From Ignavibacteria bacterium (lineage in GTDB: Bacteria > Bacteroidota > Ignavibacteria > Kapaibacteriales > UBA4661): 16,959 nt of DNA. Below are positions 7,720 to 16,823 of the stretch, piece by piece; position 1 is the first letter of the stretch, and every line of letters starts with the position of its first letter. The notes beneath the pieces are model-generated. The model worked only from the letters and a program-made list of their open reading frames with translations, did no database searches and was not told where the DNA came from. The stretch lies in contig JAAFHM010000038.1 in NCBI GenBank assembly GCA_013298375.1, positions 1 through 16,959 on the forward strand. The letters run 5' to 3'. Both the position numbers and the translations under genes were made by a program.

Positions 7720-7725
7720 CTCCTT
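7720..7725 (-). promoter_or_regulatory. Shine-Dalgarno site of the catalase-like gene, overlapping the lipoxygenase stop codon
   Basis: AAGGAG on minus lies 8 nt before the ATG at 7711; its first two bases are the last two of the lipoxygenase TAA (7724-7726). Ribosomes finishing the lipoxygenase end on this site, which favours translational coupling of the two enzymes. Confidence 0.8.
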
Positions 7726-9910
7726 AAATATTTGTCCGTGATTCAATCGCGTTAATATCCACGCCAAGCGCGGTAAATTCTGCTTCCTTTTCTTTCAAAA
7801 GGCGAATAAAGAGCGGATTGACATCGCCCTCCTCGTTACGTGTTATGAAGCCATATTCGGTGCGGGAAAGAAGATTGGTGAACCAGAGCATTTGCGTCGA
7901 GCGCGTCAAATCCGGGGCAATAGACAAATCGCTCTCCGGCGCTATCACACCGCGCTTCTCGGAACCAAAGCGTAAACCGCCACAGCTATACAGAATTTCG
8001 CCTAAATCATCGTACTGATGCTCATTGATCCACGTATGCAGAAAAGTTGCGGTCATAATCGCATAGCGGCAAGCCGATTTCAAGCGGTCGAAATCTTCGG
8101 GCAGCGCTTCGGCAAAATTGCGGGCAGTGGTTATCCGCGAAATGGCTTTTATCTCACCATTGACAGTAACGCGCTCGGCATCGGGATTGAAGCGGTATAA
8201 GGCGCAGTAATACTCTTTTCGCTGCAATGCCAAAGCATGTTCACGCCCGGAAAGACCATCCAAAGCACCTTTGGGCATAAATTCCGGCACACTGTGATTG
8301 ACCAAATCGTTAGAAAATGCCGCAATCTCGTACCAATACTGCTTAATTGCAGACTCATGTTCAGCAAAAAATTCATCAACATATTTCCCGACAATTTCCC
8401 AAAAAAGCTGCTCTGCTTTCGCGTAGCTGTGTGCTTCGCTAATGGGCTTCATCGGATGCCAATCGTACCAATCCTGCATTCCCAGAATATCCCGTGTTCG
8501 CGCTTTTATTCCTTCGGTTTTTAGCGCTGTTGCCGTTGGCAAATATCCTTCAATAATCAATTTATCGGCGGAATGATTGATAAGCGAAGCCTCTTTCAAA
8601 TGCGGCAAAAGCAGCCATGCAACAGGGTTTTGTCGCAGATTGCGGAATGCCGCAATCGCATACTGCTCGGTATTGATGTGGGTTCCCGTAAAATGCTCAT
8701 CTATTTCGGTTGAAACCGCCCCACAGGTGCGAACAACACGCTTTGCTGCAAGCCAATCTTCGGCATTTTCCGGCGTGAAAATGCGCGATTGCCAGGGGTC
8801 GGTGTTAAAGGCATCAAGCTGCCCGACAAGATGAATTTCTATCGGTATCGGCAAGCCTTTGGACGTGAGAGCATATTTCACCGAAGCCGTAGGCAAGGCA
8901 TATTCATTATTGGCGGCATAATTGCAAATACCAAAATAATGCATCCAATACTGCGAAGGGTTTTCCGCGTCGGGAACAAAACAGCCTTTATTCATACCGT
9001 TCATCATGCGTTCTCCGAACCACGCATCACTTCTAGTGTAGCCGGGTTTGCGTTGTTCGATACACACGGTCAAATTTTCGGGATATGCCTTTTGAATAGC
9101 CTGAATCGTGAGTTTGTCTTTCACCATCTTCTTCTTTTCCAAGTCTATTCGCTCAAGATGGCTCAATTTCGTGAGTTCAATCGGGATAACCTGTTGAATA
9201 AGAGCATCGGTGCGACCTTTGGTGTAATATTCCGGCGCGTCTTCGTCGTGGTCTTTAATCACCACACGCGGCGTGGGTGCATCTTTGCGATATTCCCAAA
9301 ATGCTAACTGAACTGCCCCGACGGTGTATTCCATGCCGATAAACTCCCCTTTTGAAAGAGGAATGGAGTGAAAGAGCGTATAATGAGGCTTTGGGGGCTC
9401 TGTTTCGGAGTGGAAAACATTCGTAATTTCCGAAATCTCCAAATGAACACGCTTTGCCATGCGAATATTGCGCACAGAGCGAACTTCAAAAGGGAGGGAA
9501 AAAGTACCATCGTTGTCCGAATAGCCTTCACTCAATTTGCGCCACTGACGCAGTAGCCGTGTTCGCGCCCAGAGTTCCAGTTTCATTCCATGAATCGGAG
9601 TATTGAGTTCATGCCGTGCAGCAAAGGTGAGTCTGCCGACAACAGCACTATCTAAATCGGTTCCATATAATCGGTCACGGCGGGGAAAGAGCCAAGCAAT
9701 CATGCGGCTCACAGCCCCACGAATCTTTTTGTAAAAGACGTAGAGCAGTTCAAGAAAAATGGTGAAGGGATTCGTCAGGACTTTGGAGTACCCTAATTCG
9801 AGGTGATTGATTGTTCGCAGACGGGGACCGAAAAAACTGTCGCCATTGGTGTAGTGAATAGCCGTTTTTGTTCGGCATTCTTCGCAGATGTGGTCAATGT
9901 TTTCTTCCAT
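7724..9910 (-). CDS. Lipoxygenase with N-terminal transthyretin-like domain
   Basis: 728 residues. All five iron ligands of the lipoxygenase family are visible: His406 and His411 in EHFTGTHINTEQYAIA (the 'HxxxTH...E..A' helix), His625 and Asn629 in ATFLHTWINEHQYDD (H-x3-N), and a C-terminal Ile728 (ESRTNI). The upstream hallmark SDAWFGERMMNGMN (294-307) matches the family's 'SDeeFgrqmlaGxNP'. It dioxygenates polyunsaturated fatty acids to hydroperoxides. There is no obvious PLAT domain. Instead, residues ~87-165 resemble a transthyretin-like beta-sandwich (VVGRLTFAARH..., then YSDNDGTFSLPF), preceded by a hydrophobic, basic segment (49-75) that could bind membrane. Gly455 aligns by eye with the Coffa position (Gly usually means R products); this is weak evidence. 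It starts 38 nt after the receiver-kinase gene and 12 nt before the catalase-like gene. AAGGAG at 9917-9922, 6 nt from the ATG, fixes the start. Confidence 0.93.
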   Translation of the reverse strand: MEENIDHICEECRTKTAIHYTNGDSFFGPRLRTINHLELGYSKVLTNPFTIFLELLYVFYKKIRGAVSRMIAWLFPRRDRLYGTDLDSAVVGRLTFAARHELNTPIHGMKLELWARTRLLRQWRKLSEGYSDNDGTFSLPFEVRSVRNIRMAKRVHLEISEITNVFHSETEPPKPHYTLFHSIPLSKGEFIGMEYTVGAVQLAFWEYRKDAPTPRVVIKDHDEDAPEYYTKGRTDALIQQVIPIELTKLSHLERIDLEKKKMVKDKLTIQAIQKAYPENLTVCIEQRKPGYTRSDAWFGERMMNGMNKGCFVPDAENPSQYWMHYFGICNYAANNEYALPTASVKYALTSKGLPIPIEIHLVGQLDAFNTDPWQSRIFTPENAEDWLAAKRVVRTCGAVSTEIDEHFTGTHINTEQYAIAAFRNLRQNPVAWLLLPHLKEASLINHSADKLIIEGYLPTATALKTEGIKARTRDILGMQDWYDWHPMKPISEAHSYAKAEQLFWEIVGKYVDEFFAEHESAIKQYWYEIAAFSNDLVNHSVPEFMPKGALDGLSGREHALALQRKEYYCALYRFNPDAERVTVNGEIKAISRITTARNFAEALPEDFDRLKSACRYAIMTATFLHTWINEHQYDDLGEILYSCGGLRFGSEKRGVIAPESDLSIAPDLTRSTQMLWFTNLLSRTEYGFITRNEEGDVNPLFIRLLKEKEAEFTALGVDINAIESRTNI

Positions 9911-9916
9911 TTGAGA

Positions 9917-9922
9917 CTCCTT
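9917..9922 (-). promoter_or_regulatory. Shine-Dalgarno site of the lipoxygenase
   Basis: AAGGAG on minus, 6 nt before the ATG at 9910, in the 38-nt gap after the receiver–kinase stop. No terminator or clear promoter is seen in this gap. The two kinase genes upstream lack such a site, so the enzyme genes may be translated more strongly from the same transcript. Confidence 0.8.
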
Positions 9923-9948
9923 TTTACGATAAAAAATATTGAGTATTT

Positions 9949-11175
9949 CTATTGAGTATCAACAACCCCCATCGGCAATTCCACAATAAACTCTGCTCCT
10001 TTGCCGGGCGCAGACTCGCACCAAACCTTGCCATTCATGGCTTCGACCATCTTCCGAACAATCGAAAGCCCTAGTCCTGTTGAATTCTCTCCGCCAGTCG
10101 GTTGTGCAGAAAGTCTGGCAAAACGCTTAAACAGGCGTTTTTGGTCATCGGCGGAAATCCCTGGACCTTCATCACGAAAACACAAGCGAATATTTTCACC
10201 AGTGTCGGTGTTATCAGGGCTTTTAATGATACTAATCCACACATTGGTATTTTGCGGAGAATATTTCACGGCATTGGAAACAAGGTTTTCGCAGACTTGA
10301 TAAAACAATTGTTCATCTGCTTTGACCACACAATCCTGCTCGGTGGAAAAATGGATCGTAATGTTTTTCCCTTGAGCGCGGACTTGATATTCTTCCGCCA
10401 ACATCCTAAGAATACCATTAGCAGACATAGAAACAGGGCGGACAGGCATTGTGCCGGATTCCAACATATCAGCGCTCAGAAGATTATGAATAAGCTCCTT
10501 CATGCGTTGAATAGCACGGCTAATTTGTAAAAAAATATCTTTCCGATCGATACTACCAACAGGAAATTCTTCTGCATTTTGCAAAACTTCCGTCAGACCG
10601 TTAATTGCGCTCAAAGGGTTTCTCAGGTCGTGCGAAATAATACCCAAAATTTCCGTTTTTTCTTGATTCAAATCCTGAAGTTGAATGTTTTGTTTCTCAA
10701 GTTGTGCATTTGCTGCTTCAAGTTCCTGAGTGCGGCTTTGTACCTTCTCTTCGAGAGTCACGAGTAGTTCATCGCGTTCTTTGTGAACATAATAATATTG
10801 CAAAGCCTCGTCAATAGCGAGTTTGAACTCTGTATTATTCCAAGGTTTTTTGATATACCGATGAATTTTCCCTTCATTGATTGCCGTAATGGCATCTTCA
10901 ATATCGCTGAACCCCGTGACCAGAATGCGTACCGCATTCGGATAGGTAGTGCGTGCCGCAGCCAGCAATGCCGCACCATTCATCTGGGGCATACGCTGGT
11001 CGCTGATGATGACTTGTACATCGTTAATAGCCAAGATTTCTTTTGCTTCGGCGGCGTTATGTGCCAAGAGAATATCGTAATATTCAAAAAATGCCGCCTC
11101 GAACATCATTAAATTGCTCGGCTCGTCATCGACAAAAAGAAGGCGGGGAAGGTTCCCGGGTGATTCTACGTTCAT
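9949..11175 (-). CDS. Receiver–histidine kinase (REC–coiled coil–HisKA–HATPase)
   Basis: 408 residues, cytoplasmic, with no membrane segment. The N-terminal receiver domain (about 12-127) has the acidic pocket D16/D17, phospho-acceptor Asp59 (VIISDQRMP), Thr87 and Lys110 (the KPW motif), closest in style to receivers of RpfG-like regulators. A coiled coil (about 131-175) leads to HisKA with His182 (GIISHDLRNPL) and HATPase_c with N-box Asn301, G1 DEGPG from 335 and G2 GLGLS from 367. Such proteins accept phosphate at the receiver and use it to tune their own kinase. The preceding gene, a giant kinase with its own HisKA, ends only 24 nt upstream and is the obvious phosphodonor candidate. The C-terminus is paralogous to the kinase at 1909-5280 and to the fragment at 5366-5506. 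No Shine-Dalgarno site is seen; no DNA-binding output is encoded. Confidence 0.93.
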   Translation of the reverse strand: MNVESPGNLPRLLFVDDEPSNLMMFEAAFFEYYDILLAHNAAEAKEILAINDVQVIISDQRMPQMNGAALLAAARTTYPNAVRILVTGFSDIEDAITAINEGKIHRYIKKPWNNTEFKLAIDEALQYYYVHKERDELLVTLEEKVQSRTQELEAANAQLEKQNIQLQDLNQEKTEILGIISHDLRNPLSAINGLTEVLQNAEEFPVGSIDRKDIFLQISRAIQRMKELIHNLLSADMLESGTMPVRPVSMSANGILRMLAEEYQVRAQGKNITIHFSTEQDCVVKADEQLFYQVCENLVSNAVKYSPQNTNVWISIIKSPDNTDTGENIRLCFRDEGPGISADDQKRLFKRFARLSAQPTGGENSTGLGLSIVRKMVEAMNGKVWCESAPGKGAEFIVELPMGVVDTQ

Positions 11176-11199
11176 AGTATGTTGTTCAATAAGTCGTTG

Positions 11200-14100
11200 T
11201 TAGACTTTGCGTTGGTGAATTGGTAGCGTGATAATAAATTCCGATCCTTTGCCAAGTTCGCTTTCAACGGTAATGCTGCCGTGATGTTTGTCGATAATAT
11301 TGGATGCAATCGAAAGCCCCAGCCCCGTTCCCGAACCAACATCTTTCGTCGTGAAAAACGGGTCGAAAATTTTTGTTTTCACAGCATCGGGCATTCCTGG
11401 TCCATTGTCTTTGATGCGAATAATCGCTTTTTCCCCTTCTTGCCGCGTTGTCAGGCGGATTTCGCCATCGGCGTTATCAGCAGGGATTGCTTGAATAGCG
11501 TTAGAAACAATATTCATCAAAACTTGATTGATCTGTCCGGCGTAGCATTCAATTTCAGCGACTTCCCCGTAATCCTTGACGATACGCATTCGTCCGTCGT
11601 ATTGACTGTGCAAGATGGTCAGCGTTGAATCAAAACATTCCGTAAGCGCAACGTATTTTAGCGCATTTTCATCCAGACGCGAGAAACTACGCAAACTGTG
11701 GACAATTTCTGCAATGCGCTGTGTTCCATCATTGATTGCCAAAAGCAACGCATCGGTCTGCCCTATCATCTTGTCCAAGCGGGCTTTTTTCTTGTTTTCC
11801 GCGATGTTCTGAAGCTGCTCACGAATAGCGTCCAGACTCTCTGGTGTGAGGCTTTCAGGCGTGATAGCGCTATATTCTTCAAGTGATTTCAACATCGCCA
11901 TCACATTGCGTCGCAGTGGTTGCACCGAACCGGAAACAAAATTGACCGGATTATTGATTTCATGAGCAATTCCGGCGGTCAGTACGCCCAGCGAAGCCAT
12001 TTTTTCGGAATGAACAAGGTGCGATTGCGCTTGCTGAAGTTCGGTCATCGTCTGCTCTAACAGGCTGTTTTTCGAGGATAATTCCGAATTAGCAAACTCA
12101 ATATTTTTCTTTTCTTGTGCAAGTTCATTTGTTCGCTCGGCAACTTTTTGTTCCAGTTGGTCGTAGAGAAGAGCATTGGAAATGGAAACCGCAATCTGCC
12201 CTGAAAGTAAGGACAAAAGATTGATGCGGTCTTCGGTAAATGCCCCCGCGATATTGTTGTTTTCCAAATACAACAGTCCCAATATTTTTCCCTGATTCAC
12301 AATCGGCAAACACAGGACAGACTGCACATTCTGACGTTTGATATGGTCATCGCTACCGAATTGCTTGCTTTCTTGAGCATTGTGCAGCACAACGCTTGTA
12401 CTGGTGCGGGCGACAAACTGCATTATCGTCTCGGCAAGCATCCCTGAGCCTTGCGCAGGAATCCTCTTCAAGAGCGTGATGTCGTTGGTTGCGGCATGAT
12501 GTTCGGCTTGAATGAACAAGTCATTGTTCTCCATAAGCAGCATCAAACCACGCTGTGCGCCGGCATTTTCTACGACAAGTTGCATCAGCACAGTGAGTAA
12601 TTTCGGCAGTACCACTTCGCGCGAAATACTCGTCGAGGCTTTGAGCAAGGTTTGTATATCAAGCACCGAATGAGAAACCGCACTCGACACACTCAGACTG
12701 GAATCCATTGTCCGCTCAAGGCTGCCGCCAGTGGTATTTTGACGCGAAAGCGAGATGTTGTACCGCTTCTCCATATCGCGCAGTTTCGCTGTCGCTCCCC
12801 ATTCGCGGTAGAGATTGTAAGCAGATTTCAGATAATGCTCCGACACGACGCTCGCGGACTCTTCGGCATAAAAACGTCCCGCCAATTCGTTGCCAAGTGC
12901 GGCTTCGTGTAGGAATTCCTGTTCGCCAGCAGCGTTAATAGCCTTATCGTAGAAAGCCCGTGCTTCATTGCGTTTGCCTGTCACCCGCAACAACTCTGCT
13001 TCGACTAAATAGTATTTATGCAGAAAATTTTCCGGCGCATCTTTCGACCACGTTTTGAGTTTGTTGCGGTTTTTCTCCGCACGCTTCAAATGCTTTTGTT
13101 TTTCTTTAGCCGAAAGCGTTGCCGATTCTTCGCCGCAGAGCGCCAGCAATGACAATGCCTCGTAGAAATGATGATTCGGGATTTCATACTTCGCCAAAAC
13201 CGCATCCAGAAGTTTTCGTGCTTCGGTGGCGTGATGTTGGGCTTGGGCAAACTCACGAAAATACATCCCCAACATGAGTTTGTGGAAGTGAATAAAAAAC
13301 AGCCCCGATTTATCATTCCGTTCGCTGTTTTGCCGAAGCATTTCCTCCTCGTTGTACGCCGAACCCGTGAGTAAAAGTGGGTTGTCGGAGCGTCCGAGAA
13401 AATTCAGCATTGCTTGGCGATAGACTTCATTGTATTGGACGTTGGTGTCTTGTTTCAGCTTTTTATAGCTTTCGCTGTATGCCCGGGTCTCTTCCTCCAA
13501 GCGAACAAGCGGCTTCCCACACAAAAAGGCATGAATACAGTAAATATTGGTGTTCACACAAGCATACTCAATCGCCCCAGTCTCCATGCCGATTTGAAAG
13601 GATTCTTGCAGGGGGCGCAAGGTAAGTTTGACGTGTTCATTCCAAGGGCGAATCAGCCCGTAGGGCGTAACGTAGATTTGCGCTTTCCATTCCTTCGCAT
13701 CCAGTTTGTCCAAGAGCGACAGCGCAATATCGCCATAATCCAAGCCCTTTTTCATTGCCCCGACAACACCGCAAAGAATCACGCCGTAAGCGCCGTAGGC
13801 GTAGCAGGAAACAGGATTATTCCCATATTTCAGCGAAAGGCTTACCATGCGAAACACGATAAGCAAGAGCAGATCCGGCATTCCCCAATACACCGACGAG
13901 GCAATATCCGCAATAATCCGCATCGCGGCTATTTTACTGGGGTCGGTCATAACGGGTAGCGCTAAAATGCTCTCTTTGGTTGTGCCGCGCAGCGCCAATG
14001 CCATTTTTGCGAATTCCGGCAACGCATGAAGCTGTGTCGGCTTTTTGGGAAACGACTCGCCAAGCTGCTCCAAGACTTCCAAGCCTGTGAGAATTGCATC

Positions 14101-16689
14101 TTTGAACTTATTTTGTGCTTTGAACGCATTGATGCGGATTTCGTAGGGCTTGACGGTATCCAAAATCGTTTTTGCATTGCCGACAATAGCATGAAAAAGC
14201 GGCTCCATTTTCGTAAAATCGGCATTGAGATAACACGCTTCAACGGCTTCGGTGTGCAGCCCCAAGGCAAGTTCGTACTCGCGCTGCCAAGCATTCTCCG
14301 GCATGAGTCGCAGCCCCATCTCAGCGTATTCTAGTGCGGTCTGAAAGGCAGAATTGGTGCGGGCTTTGGTGGATGCTTGCCAATTCAGGACAGCTACTTG
14401 GCGGCGCTCACGCTCTCCGTCAATACGCTCTATACCGCCATTAAACTGGTTGACCATATCAAAAAGGTGCTGTTCACGCTCTTCCTGCGGTATTCCGTCG
14501 TAGAGCGCCCGCCCGATGCTCAGGTGCAGAAGCGCTTTGTCCTCTTCTTTGATAAGCGAGTACACCGCTTGTTGGATTCGGTCGTGAGCAAATTTGAACG
14601 CATTATCGCTGAGAGGCAGCACCAAACCTTCTTTTAATGCCTCGTTCAAGGTCTGGCGGACGTGTGATTCCAATGCCGCCAAACGCGATGTGGTAAAAGC
14701 AAAAACGTCGTCCGCAATCTCATCGTGGGGCGAAGCCAGCATGAGCATATCTAAGCGGAAACTACTGCCCAAACACGCTGCACGGCGCAGTGTGGCTTGT
14801 GTTTGGTCAGGCAAACGCTTTACTTTTTCCGCCATAAACTCAACCACATTGTCGGTGATATTCCGTGAACGAATCTTCGCAATATCCCACTGCCAAGCCA
14901 TGTTTTCGGAATCGAACCATAACAAGCGCTCTTCGCCAAGTGAGCGCAAAAATTGCGTGACGAAAAAAGCGTTACCTTGCGTTTTTTCATACACAAGGTC
15001 GGTCAAAGCAAGGATGTCGGCATCCTTTTTCGCCAATGGGGATGCGTTTGCCGTTGTGATAGTGACTGTCATTGCATCCCGCAAAAGTTCGTGAACATTC
15101 TCTTTGGACAAATTCCCTACGGAGACTGTTTCAATACGGCATCCGGCGTTTTTGAGGTCGTTCACCGTCGTCATAAAGGGGTGCGCGGGACTGACTTCAT
15201 TGTCTCGATAAGCACAGATACAGAGCAGGTATTGGCAATCCACATTCGTCATCATTGTTCGCAAAAGCTGTAATGATGCGAAGTCTGCCCATTGCATATC
15301 GTCGATAAAAAGAACGATGGGGTGTTCTTTCACGCATAGCGCTTGGACAAATTTCCGAAACACGTAGGTAAAGCGGTTTTGCGATTCAGAGCCGCCAAGT
15401 TCAGGTATATCGGGTTGCTTGCCGATAATCACTTCCAAGTTTGGCAGGACATTCGTCAGCACTTGCCCTTCTTCGCCGACTGCTTCCTGAAGGCGCGTCC
15501 GAATATCGCGCAAACGGTCTTCCGGCTCGGAAAGTAGAATATTGATAAGTTCTTTGAACGCTTCGACAACGGCATAATAGGGAACGGCACGTTGGAATTG
15601 GTCGAATTTCCCCGAAACGTAGTATCCACGCCGCTCGGTGATAGGCTTATGTAATTCGCTCACCAACACCGATTTTCCCGTACCGGAATATCCCGCTACC
15701 AATGCCAGTGCTAATGCGCCCTCTGAGCAATCTTCAAACATCCTCAAAAGCCGCGTTGTTTCTTCTTCGCGTCCGTAGAGGCGTTGCGAAAGAGTGAATT
15801 TTCCCGAAAAATCATTTGTTGCTAAGGGGAAAAGTGTTATTGCGCCTGTATGGGTGTACTCCTCCAAACAGCGCTCCAAATCGGTTTTGACACCAAGAGC
15901 AGACTGGTAGCGGTCTTCAGCATTTTTTGCCAGAAGTTTGGCGACGACGCGCGAAAGTTGTTCAGGAATGGCGGAATTGATGGTGTGTGCAAGCGGCGGT
16001 ATTTGAGCAATATGCGCGTGGATAAGCTCCATCGCTTCGTTCCCTGAAAATGGCAAGCGCCCAGTCAGCACTTCAAAAAGAACCACTCCCATCGAATACA
16101 AATCGCTACGATAATCCACCACCCTATTCATGCGCCCCGTTTGTTCGGGCGAGATATAATGTAGTGTTCCTTCGAGCCGCGTGGGACTGCCGGAATAGGC
16201 GTGTTTGAGATGTATCGTCGTTGCCAAGCCAAAATCAATGAGTTGTACGTCGGTGTGATTGCTGTCAACGATAATATTAAAAGCAGAAATATCCTTGTGA
16301 ATGATATTGTGTTGGTGAATATTGCTGAGTGCTTGCGACAAACTTACCGCAACCCGTAGAATCGCAGAAATCCTCTCTGACTCAGGCATAGAGCCGTTAT
16401 TGACGAATATTTCACGAATATTTTTCCCTTCGATCCATTCCAAAATTAAGGCGTGGCGATTTTTCTCTTTCGTGCGGCGAAGCACCTTGCGAATGCCCTT
16501 CGCTCGGACATTGGCAAGAATATCATACTCGTTATGGAAACGCTCAATATCCGCAGGAGTTGGAAATTCATAGTTGAGAATTTTCAACACGACGTTCTGC
16601 TCTAATACGGTGTCCCATCGATGATAAATCTTCGATTTGGAACTTTCATATAAGAGAGTGTCAGTCCCTGATTGGGTAGAATTTGGCAT
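11200..16689 (-). CDS. Multi-domain Ser/Thr protein kinase–AAA ATPase–GAF–histidine kinase
   Basis: 1829 residues in one intact frame. A Ser/Thr kinase domain (about 10-275) has Lys36, Glu54, catalytic loop HKDISAFN (131-138; Lys where HRD kinases have Arg), DFG 152-154 and SPEQ 180-183. An AAA/MalT-like ATPase follows, with Walker A GYSGTGKS (333-340) and Walker B VLFIDD (459-464). A long helical TPR-like region spans about 700-1315, then GAF (about 1345-1505), a coiled coil, HisKA with His1576 (GIAHEINNP), and HATPase_c with Asn1730, G1 DNGPG from 1761 and G2 GTGLGLS from 1787. Proteins of this layout ('multi-sensor signal transduction multi-kinases') are known in cyanobacteria, myxobacteria and some FCB bacteria; their ligands are mostly unknown. 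No signal peptide or membrane helix is evident. It heads a tight four-gene set with a receiver–kinase, lipoxygenase and catalase-like enzyme. The start at 16689 is the first ATG of the frame and lacks a clear Shine-Dalgarno site. Confidence 0.94.
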   Translation of the reverse strand: MPNSTQSGTDTLLYESSKSKIYHRWDTVLEQNVVLKILNYEFPTPADIERFHNEYDILANVRAKGIRKVLRRTKEKNRHALILEWIEGKNIREIFVNNGSMPESERISAILRVAVSLSQALSNIHQHNIIHKDISAFNIIVDSNHTDVQLIDFGLATTIHLKHAYSGSPTRLEGTLHYISPEQTGRMNRVVDYRSDLYSMGVVLFEVLTGRLPFSGNEAMELIHAHIAQIPPLAHTINSAIPEQLSRVVAKLLAKNAEDRYQSALGVKTDLERCLEEYTHTGAITLFPLATNDFSGKFTLSQRLYGREEETTRLLRMFEDCSEGALALALVAGYSGTGKSVLVSELHKPITERRGYYVSGKFDQFQRAVPYYAVVEAFKELINILLSEPEDRLRDIRTRLQEAVGEEGQVLTNVLPNLEVIIGKQPDIPELGGSESQNRFTYVFRKFVQALCVKEHPIVLFIDDMQWADFASLQLLRTMMTNVDCQYLLCICAYRDNEVSPAHPFMTTVNDLKNAGCRIETVSVGNLSKENVHELLRDAMTVTITTANASPLAKKDADILALTDLVYEKTQGNAFFVTQFLRSLGEERLLWFDSENMAWQWDIAKIRSRNITDNVVEFMAEKVKRLPDQTQATLRRAACLGSSFRLDMLMLASPHDEIADDVFAFTTSRLAALESHVRQTLNEALKEGLVLPLSDNAFKFAHDRIQQAVYSLIKEEDKALLHLSIGRALYDGIPQEEREQHLFDMVNQFNGGIERIDGERERRQVAVLNWQASTKARTNSAFQTALEYAEMGLRLMPENAWQREYELALGLHTEAVEACYLNADFTKMEPLFHAIVGNAKTILDTVKPYEIRINAFKAQNKFKDAILTGLEVLEQLGESFPKKPTQLHALPEFAKMALALRGTTKESILALPVMTDPSKIAAMRIIADIASSVYWGMPDLLLLIVFRMVSLSLKYGNNPVSCYAYGAYGVILCGVVGAMKKGLDYGDIALSLLDKLDAKEWKAQIYVTPYGLIRPWNEHVKLTLRPLQESFQIGMETGAIEYACVNTNIYCIHAFLCGKPLVRLEEETRAYSESYKKLKQDTNVQYNEVYRQAMLNFLGRSDNPLLLTGSAYNEEEMLRQNSERNDKSGLFFIHFHKLMLGMYFREFAQAQHHATEARKLLDAVLAKYEIPNHHFYEALSLLALCGEESATLSAKEKQKHLKRAEKNRNKLKTWSKDAPENFLHKYYLVEAELLRVTGKRNEARAFYDKAINAAGEQEFLHEAALGNELAGRFYAEESASVVSEHYLKSAYNLYREWGATAKLRDMEKRYNISLSRQNTTGGSLERTMDSSLSVSSAVSHSVLDIQTLLKASTSISREVVLPKLLTVLMQLVVENAGAQRGLMLLMENNDLFIQAEHHAATNDITLLKRIPAQGSGMLAETIMQFVARTSTSVVLHNAQESKQFGSDDHIKRQNVQSVLCLPIVNQGKILGLLYLENNNIAGAFTEDRINLLSLLSGQIAVSISNALLYDQLEQKVAERTNELAQEKKNIEFANSELSSKNSLLEQTMTELQQAQSHLVHSEKMASLGVLTAGIAHEINNPVNFVSGSVQPLRRNVMAMLKSLEEYSAITPESLTPESLDAIREQLQNIAENKKKARLDKMIGQTDALLLAINDGTQRIAEIVHSLRSFSRLDENALKYVALTECFDSTLTILHSQYDGRMRIVKDYGEVAEIECYAGQINQVLMNIVSNAIQAIPADNADGEIRLTTRQEGEKAIIRIKDNGPGMPDAVKTKIFDPFFTTKDVGSGTGLGLSIASNIIDKHHGSITVESELGKGSEFIITLPIHQRKV

Positions 16690-16823
16690 AGTTCAAGAAC
16701 AATAATTGGACAAGAAACTGAGAAATTAGCGTAAGAACAACTGAGTGGAGACGATCAATCGCTTGAGAGGGAAGCGAAGAATAATACTCAACGATAATGA
16801 TACAGCACAAGTATATTGGCACG

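Noticed and set aside
13414..13959. Plus-strand frame of 181 codons and similar plus frames throughout 10000-16600
   Set aside because: All are antisense to intact, motif-bearing kinase genes; no independent domain or ribosome site.
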